From Hydractinia symbiolongicarpus (Eukaryota > Cnidaria > Hydrozoa > Anthoathecata > Hydractiniidae), in contig NC_079889.1 in the NCBI RefSeq assembly GCF_029227915.1, positions 1,116,001 to 1,180,000 on the forward strand: a stretch of 64,000 nucleotides of DNA. The letters are read 5' to 3'. The notes beneath the pieces were generated by a model. That model worked only from the letters and a program-made list of their open reading frames with translations, had not been told where the DNA came from and made no database searches. The position numbers and the translations under genes were made by a program. Numbering within the stretch: the first letter of the stretch is position 1; every line of letters begins with the position of its first letter. Shown here piece after piece: positions 1 to 12,206 of the stretch.

Positions 1-3000
1 TATTATCAACGGTAACCGGTGACACAGCGTCAGGAATGGTATAGCCATGCTCGTAATAACTTGTACCATGGATGAATGGATACTCTCCTGGAAATGACAT
101 CATCACATGTTCTGGTTGTTCCACAAGGTTTGTTTGTCCTTCTTTTTTCGGTTCTTGTTTTTGTGGTTCATTTTGAGCAACAACTTCTTCCTCCGGTTTT
201 CTAGAGGGCTTCTCATTTGTTTCAGAATTAAAGTTTTGTACAGACAAAGGCTTTTTAGTACCAACTAGAGGTGCTAGAATTTTATTAACAGCATCAATGG
301 CAAGCTGTCGAGCATTTTTAAACTTTTCATCGTCCTTCGACTTTTCACCATCTCTTATTTTACCTATAACTGTCATGAATTCCATAGGATTCATTGACAA
401 CAAGGAATTCGCGCATGATCTACCACACACATCACCTAGCTCTTTAGCATTTCCTAATTTCATTTGAGCCGCTGCGTCACCGCAGGTTTTTCCACAAATA
501 TTTTGTACCAACAAAATGTCTGGGTAGAATTTAGCTGAATAGTCTTTAACAATATCGGGTGCAATCTTTTCAGCAATACTTTTAGCTAGATTAAAATGTG
601 GGTTAGCGAGAAAATTTAATAACTTGGGCGAGTTTCCATCATCACTACTTGTTGTTACATTTGGCCCAAAGGGCGAGTTCAAGTTGTTAATATTCGTTAA
701 CAGATTATTCGTGGTATAACCAGTATCTCCTAGAGCTTTACTTTGCAGTGAAACAAAGTCAACTTCCTGTCCAGAGCCTAATAATCCATCTTTTCTATCA
801 GGTGTTATACGATCAGAAGATACAGCTTTTTCCTGTTGAAGATTAAACGCCTGCTTTATGATTTGTGTACTTGGTCCTCCATTACCACCAGCATGCACTT
901 CCTTAAAGTGACTCAAAGCTGGTGATAAATCCCTAGAATTTGATTTTTTTCCCAGCTCAGTTTCAATGTCTCTCAGATTCTCCGTATTGTTCATACCCAC
1001 ACTCTCCTTTAAAGGAACATCTGTAAATCTTCCAATTGACTTATTTTGTAGATTCTTGTTTTCGCTACCTATGTCATTATTAACGTTTGTACTCGATCTT
1101 GACGACGTTGATAGTACGTTATTAGCGACACTAGCACTAGGCAGATGAGCAGTGTTCGGAATATCAGGAGCTTGTACATGTTCATTTAGTTTGTTTAACT
1201 CTTCTTCATATAATGGTTTATGAGATGTTTTGTCATTTGAGTTTTTGCAAATATATTTGTATTCATTCCAGCATCTCACATCACTCCATTCCATCCCTGG
1301 TTTGATTATTGTACAATCTTCGTCATGATTTAGAGAACCGGTCTTCATTGTGCCATCGTCAGGTTCAAGATTACTCCATTTTGTGTACAAAACAGGAATT
1401 CTAAAAATGTTTTTGTGTTCCTTAAATTTATGAATTCATTTGTTGTTGTTTTGCTAAAGGAATTCGCTCTGTTTATTTAAAACATTTGTAAATCAGGATT
1501 TGTTAAGTGACAAAAATCTGTGGTTTATTTCACAACTCTATATTTTGCGGGAAAGAAAGTGTTTGACAACCTTAATCATGCAATGGTGAAATGGTCGTTT
1601 ATAATCTTCCATTTTACAAAGTAAACCACAGTAAGGAGCTAACTTTCTTTTAAGCACTCAATGCGGAAAGACTTAAAAAAGCGCTTACTACTTTTAGTTT
1701 TGAAACAATGTAGTAGGAGAATTTGCCAGTTGTTTTTGGAATGTTATGTTCATACTTTCTCAGGATAAATTAAATGAGCGTAGTATAAGCGTGATACGAA
1801 ATATAAATGACTACTAAATATATTTAGCAGATGAAGGTTACTACGCATATCGGAAAAAGTTCTCCACAAATGTTGAGTTATAACTGAAGGAAATCAAAAC
1901 AAAATTGAAACCGATGGTTTTTTTGAAAAGCAAATGTTGTGGAACAATCTAGTCAGGGATTAAACCATCAATTACAAATGTTACATGCAAAACAAATCAA
2001 GCTAACCTATCCACCCATTCAAATTGTCCCTCCACACTTTGATCATCTAAACCCAACCAATAATTATCTGCTTCGGATATGACCTCTGCCTCTATAAATT
2101 CCTCTTCTTCTTTGTCTGCAATACTGGCTAAATCACCCCCTCTTTCCATACAACTTCTTCTAGCTTTGTCATAGGTTAATAGCTCTGTACCAATACTAAA
2201 AGTTACTTCATGTCCTTCTTTGTCAGTGTATGATATAGCTGTAAAGTGAAATTAAGTCGCTGTCAGATGTGGAGTCATTTAAGTCAGTCAGTTCAGTAAG
2301 CTGCTACGGAAGAATAGGTCTGAGTAAGTAAGTCAAATCAAAAGTAGATCAAGTTTTCTTACGACTTATGTAAATGATTTTTCATGAGTTAGAACATGAT
2401 GACAAATAACATGAAGTAAGGTAACACCTAAATAGACCTATTTCCATATCCATTTTCGTTCCGCGAAATATGCATGCCAAAATACCGAATAACATAAAAA
2501 CGAGATTAGTTATCAGCAAATTCACATCATTCTAAAAACGTGGCTAGGTTCAACTAGCTAAAAATTTACTAAAAGAATACGCTCTTATCATCTGCAATAT
2601 TTTAATTTTTCTGTCACACTACCATACCCCCTTTATGACTGTCTATTTTGTATGTAAACTTGCATGTAAACAACTAGCATCCTGAAATTTAATCATAAGT
2701 TAATCTCGTTTTCATGTTATTCTGCATTTTCGCATGCGTATTTCGTGGAATCAAATAGATATGGAAATAGGTCTATTGAGAAGTTGTTGCATGTTTGTCT
2801 AAATAGATTTAAAGTTGTTTAAACTTCTTCAAACTAGTTTCAAAACCAGCGTGGTTCTTCGTTACATTTCGTTCTTTTTAATGTGCAATTTTATTTCACA
2901 TAAAACCAGACATGATTACTGTGGACACACTAACCTCCTGTAAATGTATGTGGTCTGCTTGCAATATTTTGTCGCCTCGTGTGTGTTGATATGGGATGTG

Positions 3001-3572
3001 TATGTTGAACTGATTGAATGTAAGCTCTTTCTAATCTTATTGAGTGTGGTGTGTGAGTATGTGTGCGTTTCTAAAGAGATGATTAGTGTGTTAGTGTTGA
3101 GAAACGAAACCAAAACATTTAGATAAATACTGTATTAACGAACCTAACAAATAAAGTGGAAGGTATGATCACATTCAATTTCTAAAATTATTCTTTCGAC
3201 CTACGCATAATTAATTTGTGACACTTCGTCTCTAACATTTTTTTAGCTATCTAGAGAAGAACGCTCTTACATATTTTGTAGTCATTATTTGCCTGGGTAA
3301 ATTCATACACTGGAACTATTTATTCACAAAGTATTTATTTTATTTATACTATTATGTACCACTTATTCGCCCTAGGAAGTTAAATATAAAGGGTTTCAGG
3401 ATTATTAAAATAACAATGACGTTAGCGGTTGGAATTTTCATCAATTAAATTTCTGAAATACTGTTTTATTTTGATTTTTGGAAACATATTTTACCAGTGT
3501 CAACTACATATTCCTTGATGAATGAACGCAACGAATAAGAGAAGCAACCTTCTTTTTTCTTGTATTTGTAGC
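1..3572 (-). CDS. C-type lectin-domain protein, 3' part (off left edge)
   Basis: Three exons are visible: 3572-3495, 2238-2007 and 1400 to the window edge. Splice sites fit (TTATGCACAG before 3572, ACTG|GTAAAA at 3495, TTTACAG before 2238, GATAG|GTTAGC at 2007, ATTTTTAG before 1400), and phases agree (1, 1, 2). The joined reading frame gives a C-type lectin-like domain: EGCFSY, then KARRSC, GGDLASI, YWLGLDD, FEWVD, WSNLEPDDG, DEDC, WSDVRCW and YICK. These are the conserved fold positions of the family. EPD stands where sugar-binding lectins usually have EPN or QPD, so ligand choice cannot be read. After the domain comes a long Ser/Asn/Lys-rich tail of over 300 residues with a four-cysteine patch (CGKTC and CGRSC). 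Family members are usually secreted or membrane receptors. No first exon or signal peptide was found between 3573 and 4064. The acidic gene to the right ends in a different phase, so I treat the two as separate. Confidence 0.82.
2431..2777. repeat. Foldback (MITE-like) element in lectin-gene intron
   Basis: The ends are inverted repeats of about 77 bp, starting AATAGACCTATTTCCATATC at 2431 and found reversed ending at 2777; I estimate 80-85% identity by eye. The unique centre (about 2509-2700) has no ORF. No clear target duplication is visible. It is probably a non-autonomous DNA element. The rest of this intron (2239-2430 and 2778-3494) shows nothing I can name. Confidence 0.75.
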
Positions 3573-4064
3573 CTGTGCATAAGAAAGTCAAAATAGATGC
3601 TATTTAATGCCACATAATATATACAGTCTGCAGTCGATGTTTCAAAAAAATTTATTAGCAGCCCGGAGTAAATAATCAATTTGAATTGATTGTCAAAAAT
3701 TAAAAAAAAATTTACTTGGGGGTAAAATTTAAATAAATAAAATAAAATTCGTGAATTCAATCAACAAACTTTGAAAACGTTTAACGAGCGCTTTCTGACT
3801 TAAAAATAGGAGTTAGAACTACCCCAGCTTAATCATGTAACTTATATGGCACCCTATTTAGTCTGGGTTCCACCAACTTTCTGTTTTATTACAACTACAT
3901 TAGTACCGAATTTTTTAGCATTTTTTGACCCGCATCAAATAATTTGTTTTAATATGCAGTATATATCGGCCATGTGTTGTCAGCATTGCTTATCCTATTA
4001 AAAGTTATTGAGGTAAATAAATCCAACATCCCTCCCTATAAGATTTCCCATAAATAGGGTTAAA

Positions 4065-6681
4065 TTATTTATGTATTCCAGTCTGTAAAAATATATTCAA
4101 ATGATCGACTGCAGCTGATGTTACGTTACCTGTGTGTGTGCGTGTAAAATGTATTTATTTATTGATTTTTTGACAGCGTCTTCATTTCGGTAATTATATT
4201 TCGTTTCAAGTTTACTATGCAAGAGTCTTTTGTTTTCTGCCAGTCGAAAATGAACTGGTTTAAACATGTCCTTAACGAGTTGATTTTGCGTTGTGTTGAG
4301 TTTATATGAATTTTGTCGAGTTGAATCTTCAAACACGTGCGATTTTGTGTTGGTATTTTTTCGAAGTTTCGGAATAATGTGGTATCGGTTATTGTCTTTT
4401 AGTTGAAAAAAGGAAGCTTTTTTAAAAGCAGAACTTGTCTGTGGTTCTTCCTTTAGCAAACTAGTTTCCAAATCGTTGGATTTTGCATGCGCAGGAATGT
4501 ATCCTAACGTCTGCGCATGCGCGGGTACTATTGTCTTTTTCATTGGTGACATCGTATCCAATAACATTGCTTGTGGCAATGAGGAATTTATTATATTTCC
4601 AAGTTTAACAAACGATTTCTTTCGCAGGTTAAGATTACTATAAAGTTCATCATCGATTTTTTGACTGATCATTTTATTGGACGTCATCAACGAAGATCTC
4701 AGATCATTTTTTAAAATTGTTATATCATTCATTAACTTCCTCGCCTCTGCATTAGAAACTGGATTCGTTTTATTTTTTCTAAGTATTAATAAATCTGTAT
4801 TATTTCGCGGGGGTATTTTTAAATACGGTAACAGGTTTTCCTTTTCGAATATAGCTTCTTTTGAAAATTTATGTTTATTTTTTTGCTCCACAATTTTTCC
4901 ATCTGCGCTAACATTAATGTTGAGTAATTCTGATGTTTCTTTCTCAAGCTCATCATCCTCGTCATCATCAATTTTATTGCTTTGACGTTTTTCTTCATTT
5001 GTATGTCTCTTTTCCTCTTCTTCTTCTTCATCTGTACCTTCTGTCCTTCCATCTTTTTTGCTTGATGTCATGTTTTCAATACCTTTTTCGTTACTTCGTT
5101 GAGCGTTATTATCAATTACAATTTGAGCATTTTTTCTTCCTTCTTTGTCATCTAGAAATTTTGAAAGGACTTGGGCTACAAATTTTAGACTCGTTACAAT
5201 TTTCAATAGGCTGTAAAAATGCAAGGGCTCATCAGAGCTTGAATAACTTATATTGGTTTTATGAGAAATCCTTGCTTCTTTTAAATTAAAAAAAGCGGAA
5301 AATTTTCCCAACCTATGTTGTCATCCTCATTTTTAATAGCTGACAATTGCTTTCTCAACATTTCTGTATCCAGCTTCACAGCGTCCTTCAATTTCTTCGC
5401 CTTTCTTCCAATACTTCTTTCTACTCCACGTTCAGTATCTTTCTCACTTTCGGCATTTTTATTCTCTCCGTTCTCTTCTTGTTCTGCAGAGGTTAAGTAT
5501 TCATTGGGATAGTGGCGATACTCCACTAAATTCTTGACGTCATCGTTGCTATCGTCATCATTATGATGGTTACTGCTGTCGGCTGCCGTGGTATCTTCGT
5601 TCTCTTCTTTGATGTCATAAAAGGTATCCTCACTATTACGATGTTTAAAATTCCGCGTGTATGATTTATCTTCCTTCCCATTTTGAAAATGATCATCTTT
5701 ATTATTCTCACTTTGAGCATCCTCGTCAACAAATCTGCTGTCTCTTCTAGATAAACCATCTAGAACGCTTTCTTCAATAGCATTATCTGAAGATGTTAGG
5801 GAATTTATTAATTTACTTGTGAATGCGTCTTGTATAAAAGCACTCGGCTCTACTGAAGCAGATGGGTAGATTTGTTCTGGTGATGCTTCAGCATGCAGCT
5901 CCTGATTGTCATAGTTACTTCTTTTTATTCGTTGATTGTCTTCGGTAAAGAAATCTATTGCTTCATACTTCGGTACTTCATGGTCCTCTGCAAAAAAAAA
6001 CAATTGGAAATGAGACAGGACTGTGTAAACCAAACACGATGATGTCCTAACTTAATAAAATTTCCATGAACAGTTTTGCACATCCTAATGAATAGAAACA
6101 TTTTTTCAATTACCTGTCCAAAAATGGTTTTCTAGCTAGCTCAATATCTGTAAAATCTTGAGTCTCAATGAAATGTAGAAAGTTAATAATAGGTTACCGA
6201 AAATATGTTATGCAGAAATTTAGTTTTAAAGTGCTTTTAAATATGATCGACCCTAATTGTATGCTGCGTAAAGAAAAGAAAATCCTTAGCTATTTTGATC
6301 TCAACAAGCCTAGCTCGGCGGCTTATAACAGACTAGCTGTTTTAGCAAGTAGCTAATAGGTCATTTGTACGTAGTCAACAGCGAAATAAGATTCCACTAG
6401 AAGGTGTCCAGTTTAGCAGAATTTGTACAACTTTCCTAGCTCAACCGAAAGCTTTAAATGCACAGGAATTACCATTGTAAAAGCATTATAGATACCATCA
6501 AAATAAAGAAAACTATCCTGGTATATGAGCAAGATATTCAGAGAAGTAGGGATAATGCATCGCAGTTACCTTTCGTTGTACGCCTTTCCACAACATCAGA
6601 TGTTGCTGTTTTGTAGAAAAGTAAAAATAAATACATCCAAAGCAGCTGCCCAGATTGTCGATATGGTAATTGTACTCTCAT
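4065..6681 (-). CDS. Secreted acidic, disordered proprotein of unknown function
   Basis: Model: exon 1 6681-6570 (ATG at 6681, donor AAAG|GTAACT), exon 2 5987-5313 (acceptor TTTTTTTGCAG), exon 3 5277-4130 (donor CACACAG|GTAACG), short last exon 4082-4065 after a 47-nt intron. Exon 1 encodes a basic start and a hydrophobic run (LLWMYLFLLF) that looks like a signal peptide. Phase 1 joins cleanly to exon 2. Residues 57-60 read RIKR, a furin-type site. The remaining roughly 590 residues are rich in Asp, Glu, Asn, Lys and Ser, with an acidic run of Glu near the middle, and I see no domain. The exon 2 to exon 3 junction is the weak point: the frame changes near a run of seven T at about 5290. A 35-nt GT-AG intron (5312-5278) restores the frame, but that is very short, so a frameshift or assembly error is possible. 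No known homologue recognised. Confidence 0.6.
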
Positions 6682-7438
6682 TCTTTATCATTTTCTGCAT
6701 TAATTTCCATAAATTTTAAATAATTATACAACATCTGTCAATCATAATAATCCAATTACTAACTGTCATTGTTTTTTAAACTGTAGACACCATTTTAATT
6801 ATCATGCTTTATTCATACATCAATCAGTATTTTCTTTCTCGTCTCATTTTCGGTATACTTCTGATACCGAAATCTACAGCGATTATAAGTGCGCAGAACT
6901 GTGCATTCAAACTCTGTCGTGAGAATGTCATTTGTTCAATTGAGCGTGTAAGAAATGAAGAAAATTTAAACATTCTGTTTGTTTCTGTTTCGAAACACTT
7001 GAATGGCGTTGGTTTAAAAAACAAATGTGAAAAATAAAAATGTCTGCACGTATGTAAATTTAATTTATGTTGTTAACGAAAAGGTTTGGATATAAATATT
7101 TTACCGTTTTAAACTTATTTTTTCATGATTTTTTCTGTGGTTTTGATTTTTGCCAATAAATGTGTATCTGTTTTCAATCTAATCCACCTGGCATATGGGG
7201 AAAAATTGAAGCTTAACCTTCGCGATAAAGAAATTTGATTTCATATGTAAGAGCTTCAAAAGGTGTCTATTAATCTTTTTTATTTGAATTTTTTTATTTG
7301 CTTATTTATCTTTTTTATTTGGAAAGTCGAAATGATATTTGACTTATATGCTTTGATTATGCTAGTTAAGCATGACATCATTTGAAATGAAATTTCTGCA
7401 CTATGTACATATGTTTTAGCCATGTAGTTTCATACTTA
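6682..7438. other. Intergenic, nothing recognised
   Basis: Upstream of the acidic proprotein gene. It is AT-rich, has no credible ORF on either strand, and runs into the (TTTA)n tail of the LINE to its right. It may hold the promoter of the minus-strand gene, but no clear TATA box was picked out. Confidence 0.5.
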
Positions 7439-9110
7439 TTTATTTATTTTATTTATTTATTTATTTATTTAAGAATATTTATACAGGATGTGCACTTCAA
7501 TATAAAAATATTGCTAATAATATGCGTCCTGTTTAAAAGTTAAAATGTAAGAATAATCAATTAAAATTAGTTAAATATATTATACAATAAAATAAAATGA
7601 AAAGATCGTTGGTAAAAAGCATGACAAAAATTTAAAATAAAAGAGACGGTTCGACGAAAACACTACGTTAAGAGATGTCACGAGCGTGGTAAGGCAAACA
7701 AACGAGCCACCAAGTACCATATGTTCAAGAAACATTTGCCAACGTGATGAACATAGGCCACTAAAAGAAGACTCCTGGAAAGTAATGTAAAGTATGTCTA
7801 TTACAGACAAAAATTACAATGCAAGCACCGACCTCGTTTCGAAGAATAATAGTGTAGATCCTGGAAACGAGGTTGATCAAGCATGATAGTGCTCGGAAAC
7901 AAGTTTCCTAAAAACCAAAAAACTCTCCTCTTGCCTTATTTTTATAGGCAAGGAATTGTATAATTTCACTCCCATGGAGAAAAAACCAGACGTAGCGAAC
8001 TTCAGCTTAGTAGCAGGAACGTGGAGCAGAAATCCGCTATTTCTGGTTGCTCTTCCGTGTGTGTGGATCTTAAAATAATCAGTATAACTTTTACAAATTT
8101 CATTTGTCAGACATTTTTTCACCAGTATCACTGCATGTTTATGTATTTCGTGGATCACCGTAGGTTGTTTCTCTACCACTATTTTTGCTGTAAGTCTATC
8201 GATATTTTGCAGCTTGTTCAGTTGCGTGCGATTTAAATTCAGATTAACAGCACAATTATACGTAATGCAAGGTAACACCATTCCCGTGTATGCCTTCAGT
8301 TTAGCTAATGGTGTCAACATCTTCGAGATGGAGTTCATCAAACGTAGTTTGCCACAGGTTTTTCTGTACATTCGATTGAAATTGCTGTTCAGTGATAAGG
8401 TGTTGTCGAGGATTGTTCCTAGGTACTTGTATTCTTTGGTGGCTGGAATAGGTGTTTCGTTGTAGTACAATGACAATTCATCTCCCCATTTGGTCAGTTT
8501 TTTAGATGTACCGAATAACATTGACTCTGACTTGCCTTTTTTCAGGTTGATGACAAGACCATTTTCTTCAAAATACGAAGATACATTTTTCAAGTCGTTG
8601 TTTAATAGATTTTCAATAATACATTTGTTTGCTCCCGCTATGTATATGACTGTGTCGTCAGCAAATTCGATGTCGATTGAATTTTGTAGACATTCATTGA
8701 AGTCATTGAAATACACCAGAAAGAGTAACGGTCCTAGTATTGACCCCTGAGGCACTCCACATGTCACACTCATCAAGTCAGATTTGGAATTTTCAACTAC
8801 ACACATTTGTTTTCTATTAAAAAGGTAGTCACTAAACCATTCGTGAGTTGTACCATTTATACCATATGATGATAACTTTTCTAGAAGAGCTGGATGGTTG
8901 AGCGTATCGAATGCTTTTGAAAGATCGATATACAGCACACCGACTAGGTTACCATTATCAACTTCTTTACGGATACTATCAGCTAGTAAAATTGTTGCGA
9001 GCTCTGTGGATCTGCGTCTCCTGTATCCAAACTGGTGTTCTGATAAAAGCTTGTGATTTTCCAGATAATCGATAAGTTGTTTGTGTACAGCTTTTTCCAG
9101 TATTTTAATA
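7439..9110 (-). mobile_element. 5'-truncated non-LTR retrotransposon (CR1/L2/Jockey-like)
   Basis: Minus-strand LINE copy. It ends at a (TTTA)n tract (7439-7473 on the plus strand), typical of a LINE 3' tail, followed by about 400 bp of 3' UTR and the C-terminal part of a reverse transcriptase ORF. Homology stops abruptly near 9108 inside the RT domain at a KILEKAV-type block, as expected for a 5'-truncated insertion. The 3' end contains a TATACAGGA...GCACTTCA motif that recurs at about 45015 and, in a variant, at about 59470. Three insertions in the window therefore share related 3' ends. Confidence 0.85.
7877..9108 (-). CDS. Reverse transcriptase, truncated at N-terminus
   Basis: Continuous ORF of about 410 codons reading into the truncation point; an in-frame ATG is not expected and none is claimed. 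RT blocks in order: KILEKAV, QFGYRRRRST, VLYIDLSKAFDTLNH (motif A region), GVPQGSILGPLLFLVYFNDF, and FADDTVIY, which carries the catalytic aspartates as FADD. The thumb and C-terminal region end with an LYNSLP...FRKL block common in CR1/L2/Jockey-type elements. The endonuclease domain and most of the fingers are missing, so it is not an active element by itself. There are no internal stops or frameshifts, suggesting a fairly recent insertion. Confidence 0.88.
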
Positions 9111-12100
9111 TAAATATTAATGCATAGTTATTTATTCTGATCATCATTCATACCAGTAATTGTAAATTGGCGTCTCACTTACATAGCTATTATTCCTATT
9201 CTCCACAAATTAAAAAGATTCATGCATACTCTCACATGAAATGAAGTTGATTTTTCGTGGGAGATAAGCTTTAGAAATATCCAGCCAAAATTTTTAAGCC
9301 AGTCGGTTTTACCCCATTAAACTTTACGCCTGGCTACATTTAATTTGAAATCATCAGGTCAACAAGAGAAACGTGACCAAGTTTATTTATTTATACACTG
9401 CTTTAAAAACAGAAAAAAATAGGTGCAAATCTTTTGTTGTATTCTCTATTTTTAATCAACGTTACGTCGCGTTGTGAATGTCTATCAGATAGGCGTTTTG
9501 TTTCCATAAGAAAGGTAATATTTCTCATCATTCTATATCGAGCAGCTTTCCCGACGCAGTTGTTATCAAAGTGGTATAACATGTACCGGGTGGGTAATAA
9601 CACAAAGAATTTATAAATACAAACAGCAAAAATTATTCATACAACTTTTTCATTTCATATGTAAACAGAAAAGCGGCTACCACTAGTTTTCTGTCCATGA
9701 CATTGTGCAATTTCTAAGAAAAAATAGCCGTGATATCAAATTACAGTTCCTTGCCAATAATACCACAATCAATCTGCCCTAAAAAGGTTTCCAAATTATT
9801 TTTTTGATATTATCAAAACACTTCAAACATTGTATGGTTACTTTAAGGTGACCTGATAGGTGAGATGGACACCTTCGACAACAATACAACAGTACGAAAT
9901 GATTTACCTTAACGACAGCTGGCAAAAGCTTATGAAACCATAGAAATGTGAACTCATCCAAACATCACATCTAAAAACATGTTGAAATAGGAGCATATAC
10001 GTTTACCAAAACAAAATAAATCAAATTTCTATCTTCTTCAGTAAGATGTTTCCAACTGTGTACATCAGAATGTAAAATCGATGATTTATAAATTAAGAAA
10101 ATGATGTTAGTGATATTTTGTTTATATTCCATGTATTGGAGTGTTGACATAAGACTTTATAAACACGTGAATCGATTATCATGAAAAATTTTTCTTGAAT
10201 GTCCATATTTCCATATGCTGTAGAGGCTTTTTTTTCTGAAAAATGCAAAATTTATTTATTTACGACATGTTACACCGTCTTGACGCTTTTGTTTTTTTAA
10301 ACATCAAGATAGGAACAAGGGTGGACTAAAATTCATTATTTCAGCTGTACAGTATTCTTGAATGGTACATATGGTATCACATAGCAATAATTAAAGTTTT
10401 GAATAACTTGTCTTGAGCTCACAGAAAGACATTGTAATTTAGACTACTCGGTGGCTCAGTGGATAAATTTACGGGTTTTGATATTAAGACTAGCTAGGTC
10501 GCTGGCTTTTAAGGATTCTCTCTCGAAATCTGCGTTGCTAGCCAAAATCTTAAAATTAATATGTTCAAGATTTATAGGTGGCTAAAAACATTATGATAAA
10601 TTCATTTTAACATGTGAGAGAATATAGAAAAAAACCTAGCTACAAACCTTACACCATCACTACAAAACAAAATGGCGTTCGTAAGCGTAGCCCGACCGTA
10701 ACATGTTTCCTCGGTCGGCATGTTGGTTGCTAACAATAATCAAGTCTCGTGATCGGTCTATTACGCGTGAGCGGTGAACACAAAGCCGGTAAAAAGCAGC
10801 TTCAGCCAGGATTTCGAAATAAAGCGCCGCAGAAATTTTAAAAATAAAGCTGCGTGCAATCATTTTAAGTTCAGTTATTATTAAAGAGTTCACAATTCTT
10901 ATAGAAGAATAATTTGATGTTTGTAAAGTGTATCCGGTACGTTTATATTGTCTGAAAAATACGGTCAACGACGGGCAAGGGGTACAAATATGTTGACGAC
11001 ACCTGCGCACCTTTCTTTTATAGGCAATTTATAAGCCTTAATGAAAATGACCTATAAAAGTCTGGGCTAAATCGGGCAAAAACCGCCCTATGTTTGTACT
11101 TCCTGATAAACAGGTTGTCACGAAAGGTTACCGCGAAAAAGAATGAGTCTACTTCCTTTCCATTATTTTTTCTTTTTGTTGTGGATATTAGTTATTATCA
11201 ATTCAATTTTTATCTAAGATGTGGAATGTCTAAGTTAAAAATTGAAAATAATTCGTCACTTTATTTTAACCATGTATAAAGAATATACAATTTTATGATT
11301 TTAGCTACCAGACGCACATTAAAATCAGAACTTAGCCTCTAGCTACTTACCTACCTAGATTTTTGTTAGTTTTATATGTTCCTTATTTAAATTGATTCTT
11401 GAAAGAAAATTTTTAATTGTGCTAAAAAATGTTTTAACAATATTGTGTTTTTTTGCGCAAATGTAGCTACAGCTGCAACTTTAAAGATCAATCAACAAAG
11501 ATCTCGAGAACCTCTGTTTAAAGTTTGATTGTCGCTAAGTGATACACCTCAATATATTGTTTTGCTTTACTAGAATTTATTCCTTTTGGTAAATAACTAA
11601 ACGGTTTTTGTGCTGATCGAATATCAACAAGCTATGGACTTATTACGTAAACGTTGCGAGAAACTTATACTTGAAAAGGACATTACACCTAAAAAGGCGC
11701 ACGAATGTAAGCGCATGGTTTACCTCCTCTAATGGCACTAATTTCATCAGACTGCTTTCTCCAGTAGAACGCAAAAAGCTCACGAACGTTTTATTAAGCG
11801 CGTTTGCTAAAAACAAACTCGGGAGCTTTTTTGCGCCAGAGAGAAAAATGTAGTCGAATGGAAACGAGCTTGACTATACACTCAATAGGAAGAAATTTCA
11901 CAAAACAAAAGAATATATTAAAATCAGTGTTACACACGAATTATGAAACGCTTTGATAACTTAAGCTTAAAATATATTGGATGTATGTTATGATTTGGCA
12001 AAGTTTATTTAAATCTCAAACTTTTTTGATGTTGTTGATATTAGTTGTACGTGTGGAATATTAGCTACAATTGCTGTGATTTTCGCAATCTTCAGTACTG

Positions 12101-12206
12101 AAGTCTAATGTTCCACTGAACCTGACTAAATATCTGCTTATAACATCCACGAATAATTGATTGAGTGGTTTGGTACAAAATTATGAAGATGGATATGTTA
12201 AAAACA
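9111..12206. other. Intergenic with repeat fragments
   Basis: No supported gene in 3.1 kb. ORFs of 60-116 codons on both strands show no domain, no splice support and no compositional signal. About 10525-10632 is a fragment of the dispersed Helitron-like family described at 26340 and 30549 (shared CATGTTAAAATGAA block, read on the minus strand). About 10447-10500 has a tRNA-like A box (GGTGGCTCAGTGGATAAATT). At 11635 an ATG opens 24 codons ending at a GTAAGC donor; it was left unannotated. Confidence 0.5.

Noticed and set aside
2916-3126. Overlapping 60-65-codon ORFs in the lectin-gene intron
   Set aside because: GT-rich low-complexity sequence; neither frame fits the lectin exon phases.
3572-4121. 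Direct splice from the acidic gene (donor at 4129) to the lectin exon at 3572
   Set aside because: The donor leaves phase 0 and the lectin exon needs phase 1; an extra exon would be required and none was found.
10660-11010. 116-codon minus-strand ORF
   Set aside because: No domain, no splice sites, no compositional signal, and it overlaps dispersed-repeat sequence at its edge.
11635-11709. Short ATG-initiated exon ending at GAAT|GTAAGC
   Set aside because: 24 polar codons with a fair donor, but no downstream exon could be linked; too weak to annotate.
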